From contig NZ_KQ434751.1 of NCBI RefSeq assembly GCF_001270745.1, forward strand, positions 517,539 to 581,538: DNA of 64,000 bases. The letters are read 5' to 3'. Shown piece after piece: positions 24,631-35,299 of this stretch. Each line of letters begins with the position of its first letter. Position 1 is the first letter of the stretch. The notes below the pieces were generated by a model. The model saw only the letters and a list, made by a program, of their open reading frames with translations. It was not told where the DNA came from and ran no database searches. The position numbers were made by a program, and so were the translations under genes. This DNA is from Jiangella muralis. Lineage in GTDB: Bacteria; Actinomycetota; Actinomycetes; Jiangellales; Jiangellaceae.

Positions 24631-25563
24631 TCAGCGGTCCTCGCCGAGGAACCCGAGCTCCGTCACCTCGGCGCGCAGCACGGCCAGTTGCTCCGGGCCG
24701 GGCGACACCAGCGGCGGGCGGCACCCGCCGCAGTCGACCCCGGTCAGCGCGCCCAGCGCCTTGAAGCCGGCCAGCTCCCCGCCGTACCGCGACGCCGCGT
24801 CGATGACCTGCTGCGCCAGCTGCTGGTCCGCGCGCGCCTGCTCCAGCTCGCCGCGGGCGGCGTGATCGAGCAGCCGCCGGAACAGCGGACCGGCGAAGTT
24901 GTACACCGACCCGATGGCGGCCCGGGCGCCCCACTGCCACGCGGCGAGCACCAGCTTGGCGACGCCGACGAACACCTCGTGGTCCGCGCCCGCGAGGTGC
25001 AGGCACCGTTGCAGGTCGACCATGTCGTTGTGGGCGAACTTGACCCCGGCGAAGGTCGGGATCTTCTCCCGGGCGACCACCAGCACATCGCTGGCCCGCA
25101 GGTCGACGCCGGTCATCGAGGGGATGTGGTAGTAGGTGAACGGCAGCGTCGGGGCGGCGTCGGCGATGGCGGCGCAGGCGTCGACCAACGCGGCCACCGT
25201 GTCCGGACGGTGGAAGTAGGGCGCGACGGACGAGATCGCCCGGGCGCCCACGGACTCGGCGTGCGCCGCCAGCCGGCGGGCCTCGGCGAGGCTGGCGTGG
25301 CCCACGTGGACGATGACGTCGAGCCGTCCGTCCGCGACCTCGCACCACCGCTCGGCCAGCGCCATCCGCTCCGCCGTCGAGAGCGACGCGCCCTCGCCGG
25401 CGGTGCCCCCGACGTAGGCCGCCGCCGACCCCCACCCGAGCAGGGCGTCGGCCTGCTTCGGCACGGTGTCGAGGGCGACCTCGCCGGTCTCGGTGAACGG
25501 GGTGAACACGGCGGTGAGCAGCGCCATGTCGGGGCCGTCGGTGGAGTAGCGCAACCCGGTCAT
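24631..25563 (-). CDS. nanA: N-acetylneuraminate lyase
   Basis: This 310-residue class I aldolase of the DHDPS/NAL family would cleave N-acetylneuraminate to N-acetylmannosamine and pyruvate. GGTAGEG (residues 52-58) is the carboxylate-binding loop, Y144/Y145 are in YYHIPSMTGV (typical of the NAL branch), and K175 in GVKFAHND forms the Schiff base. AGGA precedes the ATG by 6 nt. Location between the importer and the sialidase makes NAL activity more likely than dihydrodipicolinate synthase. Kinase and epimerase genes for N-acetylmannosamine are not in the window. Confidence 0.88.
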   Translation of the reverse strand: MTGLRYSTDGPDMALLTAVFTPFTETGEVALDTVPKQADALLGWGSAAAYVGGTAGEGASLSTAERMALAERWCEVADGRLDVIVHVGHASLAEARRLAAHAESVGARAISSVAPYFHRPDTVAALVDACAAIADAAPTLPFTYYHIPSMTGVDLRASDVLVVAREKIPTFAGVKFAHNDMVDLQRCLHLAGADHEVFVGVAKLVLAAWQWGARAAIGSVYNFAGPLFRRLLDHAARGELEQARADQQLAQQVIDAASRYGGELAGFKALGALTGVDCGGCRPPLVSPGPEQLAVLRAEVTELGFLGEDR

Positions 25564-25581
25564 GTGGTTCCTTTCGGCAGG

Positions 25582-27135
25582 TCAGCCCTTGGTGTCGGTG
25601 AGGTTCACGAAGTCGCGGCGGTCGGTGACCAGCCCGGTGATGCGCTTGTCCAGCGCGAACAGGGACGGCACGGTGGAGATGCCGATCGCCCACGCCTCGT
25701 CGGCGAGGGTGCTGTTCAGCGCGGCGTAGGCGGCCTCCTGGTCCTCGGACGTCATGGCCGAGCCGGCCGCGGCCACCGCGGCGACGTAGGCCGGCGGCAC
25801 GTTGGGGCCGAACGTGGTGTTCGCCTCGGTGGTCAGCATCTGCCGGCCGCGGGCCACCAGCGACGGGCTCTGCAGGTTGTTCGGCTGGAACGCGACGGTG
25901 CACTGCAACTCGCTGGCGAACAGCGCCTCGAGGTAGGCCGCCTCCTCCTGCGGGGCGATCTCCAGGTCGAACCCGATCTTCTTGAGGTCCGCCTGGATGA
26001 TCTCGAGCGACTGGACCGACGGGCTCCCCGACGTCACGCCCGCGACGGCGTTGCGCACGTCGCCGGACTGTTCCAGCAGGGCCGCGGCGGCGTCCAGGTC
26101 GAACGCGCCCGAGTCGAGGTAGGACGGGTCGAACGCCGGCGAGGACGGCATGAAGGCCGTGTACACCGGGTCGCCGATGCCGAAGTTGACCTGCTCGAGG
26201 ATGCGGTCGCGATCGATCGCCCGCGCGATCGCCTGCCGGAGGAGCTTGTTGTCGAACGGCGGGATGAGCGCGTTCATGAAGAACAGCGACATGCGGCCGT
26301 TGCCCTCCACCAGCGTGAACCGGTCGCGCAGCCGGTCGGCGTGGCGGAACCCGATGTACGCGGCGCCGTCGACCGAGCCCGACTCCAGCCCGGCGATCAG
26401 CGCGTCCTCGTCGGTGAAGAAGCGGTACTCCACCTCGTCCAGGTACGGCTTGCCGGAGTCCCAGAAGTCGGGGTTTTTCTCCAGCACGAGGCGCTGGTCG
26501 CGGCGGAAGTCCGCGAGCCGGAACGGGCCGGAGCCGGCCGGCTCGTGCTCCAGTTGCTCCGGGGGGTTGCTGGCCGCAAGCACCAGCGGGAAGGCGAACA
26601 TCCAGTCGAGCACCAGCGCCTCGGGGGTGGGCTGCTTGAAGTCCAGCCGCACCGTCCGCTCGTCGACCGCGGTCGCCGCCGCGATGAACTCGGTCGGCTG
26701 GGCGAGGGTGAACGCGGCGTCCGGGTTCTGGGCCCGCTGGACGCCGGTGACGACGTCGCCGGAGGTCACCGGCTCCCCCGAATGGAACGTCGCCGCACGC
26801 AGGGTGATCGTCACCGAGGTGTGGTCGGGCGCGAACTCCCACGTCTCCGCTCCGGCCGGGAGGGGCTCGTAGGTGCCGTCCGGCGGATAGTCCAGCAGGT
26901 ACGTGTAGAAGGAGTGGATGTGGATGTCGGTGTTGGTGAGGTAGGGATCGAACTGCATGATCTTCGTCGTGCCGAGCGTGATCTTGCCGGTCGCGTCGCC
27001 ACCCGTGCTCTCGCCGCTCTCGGAACCACAGGCGCTGAGCAGGGGCGCGCCGGCGATCGCGCCGGCCGCGAGGAACCCGGCCCGCAGCAGCGTGCGGCGG
27101 GCGATCAGGCGGGACTGATACGGCGAAACGGGCAT
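25582..27135 (-). CDS. Substrate-binding lipoprotein of dipeptide-type (Sat-like) ABC importer
   Basis: This is a 517-residue family-5 binding protein. The signal carries an arginine pair followed by a hydrophobic stretch and the lipobox LLSAC, so it is membrane-anchored on the outside. The mature protein has SBP_bac_5 features such as GDVVTGVQRAQNPD, FKQPTPEALVLDWMF and SGPFRLADFRRDQRLVLEKNPDFWDSG (cited here as separate parts of the fold). Dipeptide-type importers are established sialic-acid transporters (Haemophilus ducreyi SatABCD, Corynebacterium SiaEFGI). With sialidase and lyase in the same operon, sialic acid is the most likely ligand. Confidence 0.85.
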   Translation of the reverse strand: MPVSPYQSRLIARRTLLRAGFLAAGAIAGAPLLSACGSESGESTGGDATGKITLGTTKIMQFDPYLTNTDIHIHSFYTYLLDYPPDGTYEPLPAGAETWEFAPDHTSVTITLRAATFHSGEPVTSGDVVTGVQRAQNPDAAFTLAQPTEFIAAATAVDERTVRLDFKQPTPEALVLDWMFAFPLVLAASNPPEQLEHEPAGSGPFRLADFRRDQRLVLEKNPDFWDSGKPYLDEVEYRFFTDEDALIAGLESGSVDGAAYIGFRHADRLRDRFTLVEGNGRMSLFFMNALIPPFDNKLLRQAIARAIDRDRILEQVNFGIGDPVYTAFMPSSPAFDPSYLDSGAFDLDAAAALLEQSGDVRNAVAGVTSGSPSVQSLEIIQADLKKIGFDLEIAPQEEAAYLEALFASELQCTVAFQPNNLQSPSLVARGRQMLTTEANTTFGPNVPPAYVAAVAAAGSAMTSEDQEAAYAALNSTLADEAWAIGISTVPSLFALDKRITGLVTDRRDFVNLTDTKG

Positions 27136-27170
27136 GGTGATGCCTCCCGGGGTTCAGGACGGGGTGGAGC

Positions 27171-28118
<948 letters not shown>

Positions 28119-29024
28119 CTAGACCGCACCTCCGCTCGTGACGCGCGTCCCCAGGTGCGGGCTGCCGCCGCTCACCGCCAGCTGCAGGCCACGCCCGATC
28201 CGGTCGAGGCAGAACACGGTGAGGACCAGGCAGAGCCCGGGAAACAGCCCGTAGCTCGGGCTCTGGTACAGGTAGGAGCGCGCGTCCTGGAGCATGCCGC
28301 CCCACGACGGCGCCGGCGGCGGGGTGCCCAGGCCGAGGAAGGCCAGGCCCGCCTCGACCACGACCGCCATCGACGCGGTGACGACGACCTGGATGACGAT
28401 CGGGCCGAGCACGTTCGGCAGCACCGTGCGCAGCATCGTGTCCGGCGTGCTCGCGCCCATGCCGCGTGCCGCCAGGACGAAGTCACGGTCGCGGATGCCG
28501 AGCGTGGCCACCCGGGTGAGCCGGGCGAACTCCGGCACCGCGCCGATGCCGATGGCGAGGATCAGGTTGAACCGGCCGGGGCCCAGCACCACGATCATGA
28601 CCAGGGCGAGCAGGATCCCCGGCACCGCGAGCAACAGGTCGACCAGCCGCATCGCGACCGCGTCGACCCACCTCCCCAGGTAGCCGGCGAGCAGGCCCAG
28701 CGGCACCCCGATGCCCGCGCCCACCGCGGCGGCCCCGGCGGCGGCGACGAGCGAGGCGCGGGCGCCGTAGATCAGCCGGGACAGGATGTCGCGGCCGAGC
28801 TGGTCGGTGCCGAGCAGGTGCGCGCCGGACGGGCCGAGCAGCGGCTCGCCGTCCTGGGCCGCCGGATCGAACGGAGCGATCACCGGCGCCAGCAGCGCGA
28901 CGGCGACCAGCAGCAGCAACCCCACCGCCCCGACGACGGCCGACCGGGACCGGGCGAATCGGCGCAGCGCCGCCAGCCGCCGGCGCCGCGGCGGCGCGGA
29001 GGAGGGCGGGTTCGGCGCGCTCAT
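28119..29024 (-). CDS. ABC importer permease, DppC/SatC type
   Basis: This 301-residue permease partner uses the start ATG at 29024, supported by GGAGGTGG just upstream; a longer frame without such a site was rejected. The first membrane helix is SAVVGAVGLLLLVAVALLAPV. Family motifs include GTDQLGRDILSRLIYGARASL and the ATPase-contact loop RDFVLAARGMGASTPD. It directly abuts the DppB-type permease gene. Confidence 0.92.
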   Translation of the reverse strand: MSAPNPPSSAPPRRRRLAALRRFARSRSAVVGAVGLLLLVAVALLAPVIAPFDPAAQDGEPLLGPSGAHLLGTDQLGRDILSRLIYGARASLVAAAGAAAVGAGIGVPLGLLAGYLGRWVDAVAMRLVDLLLAVPGILLALVMIVVLGPGRFNLILAIGIGAVPEFARLTRVATLGIRDRDFVLAARGMGASTPDTMLRTVLPNVLGPIVIQVVVTASMAVVVEAGLAFLGLGTPPPAPSWGGMLQDARSYLYQSPSYGLFPGLCLVLTVFCLDRIGRGLQLAVSGGSPHLGTRVTSGGAV

Positions 29025-29070
29025 CCGGCCACCTCCGGCGTCAGGCCGGCCGTCTCCTCCGCACTGTGTT

Positions 29071-31164
29071 TCATGTTCGCTCCACAAGTTCCGCGAAGTG
29101 ACACGCGGTGTGGCCTCCGGCGACGAGCCGCAACGGCGGCTCCTTCTCGGCGCAGACGTCGGCCGCGATGGGGCAGCGGGTCCGGAACCGGCAGCCCGAC
29201 GGCGGATCGACCGGGCTGGGGACGTCGCCGCCCAGCGGCACCCGGCGCCGGTCGGCCCGGCCGACGGGATCGGGCACCGGCACCGACGCCAGCAGCGCCC
29301 GCGTGTAGGGGTGGCGCGGGTCGTCGTACACCCGCCGCACCGACCCGGACTCGACGATCCGGCCCAGGTACATCACCGCGACCTCGTCGGCGACCTGGCG
29401 GATCACGGCGAGGTCGTGACTGACGAACAGGTACGCCATCGCGGACTCGCGCTGCAGGTCGGCGAGCAGGTTCAACACCTGCGCCTGCACGGACACGTCC
29501 AACGCCGACACCGGCTCGTCGAGGATCAGCAGCCCCGGCCGCGACGCCAGCGCCCGCGCGATGGCGACCCGCTGGCGCTGGCCGCCGGAGAACTCCGACG
29601 GCAGCCGGTCAGCGTGCTCGGTGCGCAGTCCCACCCGGGTGAACAGGTCGGCGACCTGGCTCCGGCGCCGGGCGTAGGACACCCCTTGCAGCCGCAGCGG
29701 CTCGGCGACGTTGTCGCCGACGCTCAGCCGGGGGTTCAGCGACGCGTACGGGTCCTGGAACACCATCTGCGCGCTGCGCCGGATCTGCCGCAGCTGCGAC
29801 CGGCCCGCCGCGCCGACGTCGCGGCCATCGACCAGGATCTGGCCGCCGGTCGGCTCGACGAGACGCAGGACCAGCCGCGCGAGCGTGGTCTTGCCGCAGC
29901 CGGACTCGCCGACGAGGCCGAGCGTGCGCCCGGCCGGGACCCGCAGCGAGACCCCGTCCACCGCATGCACCCACGCGGACGGGCGGGCGAGCACGCCGGA
30001 ACGCACCGGGAAGCGCGCCATGGCCTCGTGGACGTCGAGCACGGGCGCCCCCACGTCAGGATCGTCCTGGCGCACGGATGCCACGGTGGCGCCCGCGCCG
30101 TCCGTCCGGGTGAGCAGCGCCGCCGCCTCGTCCGGGAAATGGCAGGCGCTCACGCCGGCGCCGTCCGCGCCGGGCAGCGCATCGGGCCGTTGCTCGACGC
30201 ACACGGAGCGGCCGCGCGAGATCGGGCACCGGGGCGCGAAGGCGCACCCGGGCGGCAGTTCGCTCGGGTCCGGCGGCTGGCCGGGGATCGGGAGCAGGCG
30301 GCCGGCCGCGGTGTCGAGCCGCGGCAGCGCGCCGAGCAGGGCGGCCGTGTAGGGGTGCCGCGGCCGGGTGAAGATCTGGGTGACATCGCCGGACTCCACG
30401 ATCCTGCCGCCATAGGTGACGCTGACGCGGTCGGCGGTCTCGGCGACCACACCGAGGTCGTGGGTGATCAGCACCACCCCGGCGCCGGTCTCCTGCCGCG
30501 CCACCCGCAGCAGGTCCAGGATCTGCGCCTGCACGCTGACATCCAGCGCCGTCGTGGGCTCGTCGGCGATCAGGACCTGCGGGCGGTTGGCGATCGCCAT
30601 CGCGATCATCACCCGCTGGCACATGCCGCCGGAGAACTGGTGGGGGTACTGGTCGTAGCGCGTGTCCGCGTGCGGCACGCCCACCATGTCGAGCAGCTCG
30701 ACGACCCGGGCCCGCGCCGCCGCCGCGGTCAGCGCCCGGTCGTGCACCCGCAGCGCCTCGGCGATCTGGTGACCGACCCGCTGGACGGGGTTCAGTGCGG
30801 AGATCGCGTCCTGGAAGATCATGGCGACGTCGCGGCCGAGGCGCCGCCGCAGCTCCGGCTCGGGCAGCGTGAGCAGGTCGACGTCGCCGAGCATGGCCGT
30901 GCCGGACACCCTGAGCAGGTTCGGCGTCCGGAGCAGGCCCAGCGCCGCGAGCACCGACACGCTCTTGCCCGACCCCGTCTCCCCCACGACGCTGAGCGTC
31001 TCGCCGCCGAAGACGTCGTAGCTCATCCCGTCGACTGCACGCACCACACCCGCCTGCGTCGCGAACTCCACGACCAGGTCGCGCAGGCTCAGCACCGGCC
31101 GGCCGGTGCCGTGACCAGGTACGACGACCCCGCTCCGGGTCGCGCCCTCAAGGGCTCCAGACAC
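29071..31164 (-). CDS. Fused DppD-DppF-type double ATPase of sialic-acid importer
   Basis: This 697-residue protein carries both ATP-binding subunits of an oligopeptide-type importer in one chain. The first half (~20-330) has Walker A GETGSGKS, signature FSGGMCQRV and Walker [10 protein letters not shown]. The second half (~345-690) has Walker A GESGCGKT, signature FSGGQRQRV and LLILDEPVS. Each half ends with the cysteine-containing Opp/Dpp C-terminal motif (CPI near FAPRCPI and FRTRCPI). The GTG start at 31164 is preceded by GGGAGG. It is the first gene of the seven-gene operon, 146 bp from the divergent GntR gene. Confidence 0.93.
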   Translation of the reverse strand: MSGALEGATRSGVVVPGHGTGRPVLSLRDLVVEFATQAGVVRAVDGMSYDVFGGETLSVVGETGSGKSVSVLAALGLLRTPNLLRVSGTAMLGDVDLLTLPEPELRRRLGRDVAMIFQDAISALNPVQRVGHQIAEALRVHDRALTAAAARARVVELLDMVGVPHADTRYDQYPHQFSGGMCQRVMIAMAIANRPQVLIADEPTTALDVSVQAQILDLLRVARQETGAGVVLITHDLGVVAETADRVSVTYGGRIVESGDVTQIFTRPRHPYTAALLGALPRLDTAAGRLLPIPGQPPDPSELPPGCAFAPRCPISRGRSVCVEQRPDALPGADGAGVSACHFPDEAAALLTRTDGAGATVASVRQDDPDVGAPVLDVHEAMARFPVRSGVLARPSAWVHAVDGVSLRVPAGRTLGLVGESGCGKTTLARLVLRLVEPTGGQILVDGRDVGAAGRSQLRQIRRSAQMVFQDPYASLNPRLSVGDNVAEPLRLQGVSYARRRSQVADLFTRVGLRTEHADRLPSEFSGGQRQRVAIARALASRPGLLILDEPVSALDVSVQAQVLNLLADLQRESAMAYLFVSHDLAVIRQVADEVAVMYLGRIVESGSVRRVYDDPRHPYTRALLASVPVPDPVGRADRRRVPLGGDVPSPVDPPSGCRFRTRCPIAADVCAEKEPPLRLVAGGHTACHFAELVERT

Positions 31165-31205
31165 CGACGACCTCCCTGTCGCTCATACGTGGACCGTAGA
31201 TTGCT

Positions 31206-31279
31206 GCAAGATGTCCTACAGTTTTCGCAACGGTAGAGTCGGCATTTGCTGGTGTCAAGGGTCGCAAGATATCCTACAG
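31206..31279. promoter_or_regulatory. Two direct 16-bp operator copies between divergent genes
   Basis: GCAAGATGTCCTACAG at 31206-31221 and GCAAGATATCCTACAG at 31264-31279 differ at one base and lie 58 bp apart. Each can be read as a degenerate dyad around TCCTACA. They flank the likely divergent promoters of the sialic-acid operon and its GntR regulator and are the obvious binding sites for that regulator. Confidence 0.65.
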
Positions 31280-31310
31280 ATCAGCAACCAGCAGGAGGGT
31301 GAGCCAGAGC

Positions 31311-32057
31311 GTGGCGACTCAGCAGGACGACGTGGAGCCGGACTTCCGGCGACTGGACGACAGAGCCCCGCTGCACCAGATCGTGCAGCACGAGATCAGG
31401 AACCACATCCTCAAGGAAGGGCTGCGCCCCGGCGATCCCCTCAAGTCCGAGTCCGAGCTGGCCCGGATGTTCGGGGTCAGCCGCAACTCGGTCCGCGAGG
31501 CGGTCAAGGCGCTGGAGTCCACCGGCGTCCTCGAGACGCGCCGCGGCAGCGGCGTCTACATCCGCGACTTCTCCTTCGCGCCGCTGCTCGACCACCTCCC
31601 GTACGGCCTCATGCAGGGTCACCGGGCGCTGCGCGAGCTGGCCGCGTTGCGCAAGACGCTCGAGTCCGCCCTCATCACCGACGCCATGCAGGCCATGACG
31701 CCGGAAAGCGTCGCGGCCCTGCGCGAGACCCTCGAGACCATGCGCGGGCTCGCCGAACGCGGTGAGCACTTCGCCGAGCAGGACCGCCGGTTCCACCAGC
31801 TGCTGTTCCGCGACCTCGACAACACCATGCTGCTGCGGCTGTTCGACCTGTTCTGGCTGGCTTTCCACGCGGCGGCGCCGCCGACGCGCGGCCGCACGCC
31901 GATGGATGCCTACCAGGGGCACGCCGCCATCCTCGACGCCATCCTCACCGGCGATCCCGACCAGGCGCGCGAGGCCATCCAGGACCACTACGTCGGCATC
32001 GAGTCCAAGCTCACCGAGGACCCGCCGCCGGCCGGGACGACCACGGCGACACGTTGA
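31311..32057 (+). CDS. GntR/FadR-family regulator of the sialic-acid operon
   Basis: This 248-residue regulator has an N-terminal winged helix (~20-85: SESELARMFGVSRNSVREAVKALESTGVL) and a C-terminal FCD domain containing the metal-site histidine region (EQDRRFHQLLFRDLDN). The GTG at 31311 was preferred because AGGAGG (31293-31298) directly abuts the earlier in-frame GTG at 31299 with no spacing; the 12-nt spacing to 31311 is longer than usual but workable. It is divergent from the sialidase/importer operon and probably represses it, released by a sialic acid or a derivative, by analogy with NanR-type GntR proteins. Confidence 0.85.
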   Translation: MATQQDDVEPDFRRLDDRAPLHQIVQHEIRNHILKEGLRPGDPLKSESELARMFGVSRNSVREAVKALESTGVLETRRGSGVYIRDFSFAPLLDHLPYGLMQGHRALRELAALRKTLESALITDAMQAMTPESVAALRETLETMRGLAERGEHFAEQDRRFHQLLFRDLDNTMLLRLFDLFWLAFHAAAPPTRGRTPMDAYQGHAAILDAILTGDPDQAREAIQDHYVGIESKLTEDPPPAGTTTATR

Positions 32058-32100
32058 CCCGACGTTCTGGCCCGAACGCTTCGTCGTGACCTGAGAGCCG

Positions 32101-32916
32101 TCACGGCTCCCATGGCGTCCAGGTCAGCGCGAAGGTCAGCTCCAGAGTCTCGCCCGCCGCCAGGTCGTCGTCCATGCGTCCCGACGGGCTCGTCACCGGC
32201 TCGACACAGACGCCTTGCTCGTGCGCCGTGAACACGGTGGCGAACGGGCTGGTCCACGTCAGGCCGAGGGTGCCGTCTCCGGGCCAGACGATGGCGGCCT
32301 CGGGCACGGAGCACCTGACGGTCTCGTCCCACGGCTGCGGGCCGAGCCCGATGTAGCGGGTCGTCGGCGTTCCGTCGCCATTGCGCAGCAGCATCCGCGA
32401 ACCCGCCGGGAGCTCCACCTGCGCCGCGCCCCCGCCCGGGGAGAGGACGCGGGGGAACCACGGATGGAACCCGATGGCGGCCGGCATGTCCTCGTCCGCC
32501 CGCAGCCGGAGACCGAGGCGCAGGACGTGCGGCTCGAGCTCGGCCGTGAGCTCGGCGGAGCCGGCGAACGGCCAGTCCTCCCCGAGTGTCGCCACGGCCC
32601 GGCCCGGCGCCGGCGACGTCCACCGCGACCGGCGGACGGTGCCGTGCGAGGCGTCGCCGCTCGGGTCGCGCGGCACCCGCCAGCTGCGGTCCCTCCAGTG
32701 GAAGGAGCCGTGCCGCAGGTCACCGGTCCACGGCACCATGACGAACGATCCCCACCACAACGGGTCGCGCCCCTCATGCGGCACGAGGAGGTCACGCCCG
32801 TCGAACCGCAACGACGTCAGCCGCGCACCGTCGTCGAGGTCGACAGTGGCGGAGCTCCGCTCGGTCTCCCAGCGCAGGACGCGCCCATCGGAGCCGGGCG
32901 AGACCGCCGCCGTCAT
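32101..32916 (-). CDS. Aldose 1-epimerase (mutarotase) family protein
   Basis: This is a 271-residue galactose-mutarotase-fold enzyme that interconverts sugar anomers. It shows the expected segments: TSLRFDGRDLLVP, the substrate-arginine and histidine region SHGTVRRSRW, FHPWFPRV with the second histidine, and an acidic C-terminal segment FTAHEQGVCVEPVTS. The start at 32916 (MTAAVSPG) was preferred because upstream codons are cysteine- and arginine-rich and lack conservation; no strong ribosome site is visible, so the start is uncertain. It fits the sugar-dehydrogenase/lactonase pathway encoded further right, since such dehydrogenases act on one anomer. Confidence 0.85.
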   Translation of the reverse strand: MTAAVSPGSDGRVLRWETERSSATVDLDDGARLTSLRFDGRDLLVPHEGRDPLWWGSFVMVPWTGDLRHGSFHWRDRSWRVPRDPSGDASHGTVRRSRWTSPAPGRAVATLGEDWPFAGSAELTAELEPHVLRLGLRLRADEDMPAAIGFHPWFPRVLSPGGGAAQVELPAGSRMLLRNGDGTPTTRYIGLGPQPWDETVRCSVPEAAIVWPGDGTLGLTWTSPFATVFTAHEQGVCVEPVTSPSGRMDDDLAAGETLELTFALTWTPWEP

Positions 32917-33011
32917 GGACGTCCGTCCGCCGCACACAGCACCGGGCGAGTCTAGGGGACCGCCCCTCTGCCGCTCGATGCACCGGCCGTCGAAAGGACA
33001 CGCCTCCACGG

Positions 33012-33305
33012 TCAGCCGAGCTTTGCGACGATGCCCCTCATCTCGTCGGCGCCGAAAGCGCGCAGGGTCGTTGTCCGGATGTTGCCCTGCGCGGCGATGG
33101 CCAGCGCGAAGGCGGTTCCGGACTCGTCGTCGGGGAATTCGGCGATCGAGACGATGTCGTACGGGCCGACGGTCCAGTAGACATCCTTGAGATTGCCGCC
33201 CATGCGCTCGGCCAGCTCACCGGCGGCCTTGGCTCGGTCGAGCGACTCTTTGGACTGACGGACTCCCTGATCGGTCCAGTTGATCAAGCTGATGAATGTG
33301 GGCAT
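33012..33305 (-). CDS. GYD-domain small protein
   Basis: This 97-residue protein of the GYD family, a ferredoxin-like small fold, has PTFISLINWTDQGVRQSK at the N-terminus. It also has the family core GGNLKDVYWTVGPYDIVSIAEFPD, in which GPYD corresponds to the name-giving G-Y-D. A GGTGAG ribosome site precedes the ATG. The molecular role of the family is unknown. It lies 95 bp upstream of the mutarotase gene on the same strand; functional linkage is not established. Confidence 0.88.
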   Translation of the reverse strand: MPTFISLINWTDQGVRQSKESLDRAKAAGELAERMGGNLKDVYWTVGPYDIVSIAEFPDDESGTAFALAIAAQGNIRTTTLRAFGADEMRGIVAKLG

Positions 33306-33413
33306 CGCTGCTCACCCCCTGAGGTTGACGCACTGACAGAGTCGTCGTTCCGGGGCACGCGACGATTCTCACGCTACGACGGCGGACCGCCCTTGGACAT
33401 ACCCGGCGCTCGA

Positions 33414-34493
33414 TCAACCGTCGGCCGGGATGGGCCGAGGCCGCTCGACCGTTGACTTCAGGCTCACGAATCGGCCGTCGTCGCACGATTCGGCGATCGC
33501 CGTCATCAGCTCCAGCACGTGCAACGCCAGATCCCCCGAGGCGCGGTGCGGCCGGCCCGTGCGGATCGAGCGGGCCATGTCCACGACCCCGAGGCCGCGG
33601 CCGAGGGCAGTTCCCGTCACCGGGAGGTCGCGCCATCGGTCCGCGCCTGTACTCAGGACCCTGACCGGGCCCTCGAACGTGTTCGGGTCCGGCACGCTCA
33701 GCGTTCCCTCGGTGCCGGCGATCTCGATCACGGTGCGCCGGACGCTGGAGTCGAAGCTGAACGTCGACGCCGCGCTCGGACCGTCGGCGAAGTCGATCAG
33801 GGCGTTGACGTGGGTGGGCACCTCCACCCGGAAGACCGTGCCGGCGTCAGGTCCGGTGCCGACGACGCGTTCGGCTCGGCCCTGGCGCGCGACGGCGGCC
33901 ACCCGGCGAGCCGGCCCGAGCAGTGTGACGAGCGTGGTCAGGTAGTAGGGGCCCATGTCGAACAGCGGGCCGGCGCCGGGCCGGTACAGGAACTCCGGCC
34001 TGGGGTGGCTGTGCTCAGGACCGGGGGTCTGCATCGCCGTGGTGGCCGCGACCGGCGTCCCGATGACTCCCGCGGCGACGGCTCGCGCCGCCGACTGGAT
34101 TCCCGCCCCGAGGACGGTGTCCGGAGCGCAGCCGACCCGCAGCCCCCGCCGCCCGGCATCGGCGAGAATGGCCTCGGCATCGGTCATCGTCATGGCGAGC
34201 GGCTTCTCGCTGAACACGTGCTTCCCCGCGGCGAGGGCGGCCCGTGACACGTCGCGGTGGGCGGCGGGGATCGTGAGGTTGACGACGATCTCCACGTCGT
34301 CGCGCGCCAGGATCGAGTCCAGGTCTCCGGAGAGCGGCACCCGGTGCTCGGCGGCCACCGCCGCGGCCCGTGCGCCGTCGAGGTCGGCGACGGCGACCAC
34401 CGCCACGTCGGGGCAGCGGGCGAGGTTGGTCAGATACTGCCCGCTGATCACCCCGGCGCCGACGATCGCGACGCCGACCGGCGCCGCGGTCAC
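33414..34493 (-). CDS. Gfo/Idh/MocA-family oxidoreductase
   Basis: This is a 359-residue NAD(P)-dependent dehydrogenase of sugars or inositols. The GTG at 34493 overlaps the stop of the isomerase gene (GTGA), fixing the start. The Rossmann glycine motif is GVAIVGAGVISGQYL. The family motif EKP is in HVFSEKPLAMT (residues ~93-97), and the C-terminal alpha/beta domain includes the segment GPLFDMGPYYLTTL with the usual D...Y/H positions. Coupled to a xylose-isomerase-like TIM-barrel gene, it probably takes part in oxidising or isomerising an imported sugar. Confidence 0.9.
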   Translation of the reverse strand: MTAAPVGVAIVGAGVISGQYLTNLARCPDVAVVAVADLDGARAAAVAAEHRVPLSGDLDSILARDDVEIVVNLTIPAAHRDVSRAALAAGKHVFSEKPLAMTMTDAEAILADAGRRGLRVGCAPDTVLGAGIQSAARAVAAGVIGTPVAATTAMQTPGPEHSHPRPEFLYRPGAGPLFDMGPYYLTTLVTLLGPARRVAAVARQGRAERVVGTGPDAGTVFRVEVPTHVNALIDFADGPSAASTFSFDSSVRRTVIEIAGTEGTLSVPDPNTFEGPVRVLSTGADRWRDLPVTGTALGRGLGVVDMARSIRTGRPHRASGDLALHVLELMTAIAESCDDGRFVSLKSTVERPRPIPADG

Positions 34494-35236
34494 ACCGGCT
34501 CCAGGGCGGCGAGGTGACGGTAGCTGTCGTCGATGGCCGCGAGCAGGTCGGTGGCGCAGGTGTCGAACTCGACGATGCGCCACGCGTCCGGAGCGGTCGC
34601 CAGGTAGTCCGCTACCGGCAGGGCACCGGCGCCGACCGCGACGTTGGGCTCGCCCAGGACGGCGGGGCCGTCCTTGATGTGCAGCAGACGGACGCGGCCG
34701 GCGTGGCGCGAGAGCAACGCCGGGACGTCGGCGCCGCCGACGGCCGCCCAGTAGGTGTCGACCTCGAGGAAGACGTCGGGGTCGAGGAGATCGGCGAGCA
34801 CGTCGAGCGCGTGCCGGCCGTCGACGCGGTGCCGCAGCTCGTGGTCATGGTTGTGGTAGCCCAGCCTCAGGCCGTGCCCGCGTGCAGCGCCCGCCCACTC
34901 GTTGAGCAGGTCGGCCACCCGCGCGATGCCGTCCGCCGTGGCGAAGTTCTCCGTCGGGAGGCCGCCGGGAACGATCACCAGCTCGGTCCCCAGCGTGCGG
35001 ACGGCGTCGAAGATCTCCGCCGCGTCCCCGCCCCGGACCAGGCCGACGGCATGCGACGCGCACACCTCCAGCCCGAGATCGTCCAGCACCCGCCACAGCC
35101 CCTCGGGGTCGTCGCAGGGGTCATAGGGCTCCACCGCGCCGAATCCGATCGCGGCCAGGCGCCGGAGGACGCCGGACCGATCGGCGGACAGGAGGTCGCG
35201 CACGGAGTACAGCTGAACAGCCAGCGGTTTCGGCAT
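34490..35236 (-). CDS. Sugar-phosphate isomerase/epimerase family protein (xylose-isomerase-like TIM barrel)
   Basis: This is a 248-residue AP-endonuclease-2/xylose-isomerase-like TIM barrel. Visible metal-binding features are LRLGYHNHDHEL, FLEVDTYWAAVGG and RVRLLHIKDG, the last being the usual HxKD segment. AGGAGAG precedes the ATG. It is the first gene of a two-gene minus-strand operon with the Gfo/Idh/MocA enzyme and diverges from the SDR gene across a 104-bp promoter region containing the LacI-type operator. It is a likely ketose/sugar epimerase; the substrate is unknown. Confidence 0.88.
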   Translation of the reverse strand: MPKPLAVQLYSVRDLLSADRSGVLRRLAAIGFGAVEPYDPCDDPEGLWRVLDDLGLEVCASHAVGLVRGGDAAEIFDAVRTLGTELVIVPGGLPTENFATADGIARVADLLNEWAGAARGHGLRLGYHNHDHELRHRVDGRHALDVLADLLDPDVFLEVDTYWAAVGGADVPALLSRHAGRVRLLHIKDGPAVLGEPNVAVGAGALPVADYLATAPDAWRIVEFDTCATDLLAAIDDSYRHLAALEPV

Positions 35237-35299
35237 CGAAAGTCTCTCCTGCGGCTCGGCAACGCGACCCCGGCGGTCGCTGATCGGACGGCACGCGGC

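Noticed and set aside
24631..25563. Dihydrodipicolinate synthase (lysine biosynthesis)
   Set aside because: The YYHIPSMTGV segment and the sialidase/importer operon favour N-acetylneuraminate lyase.
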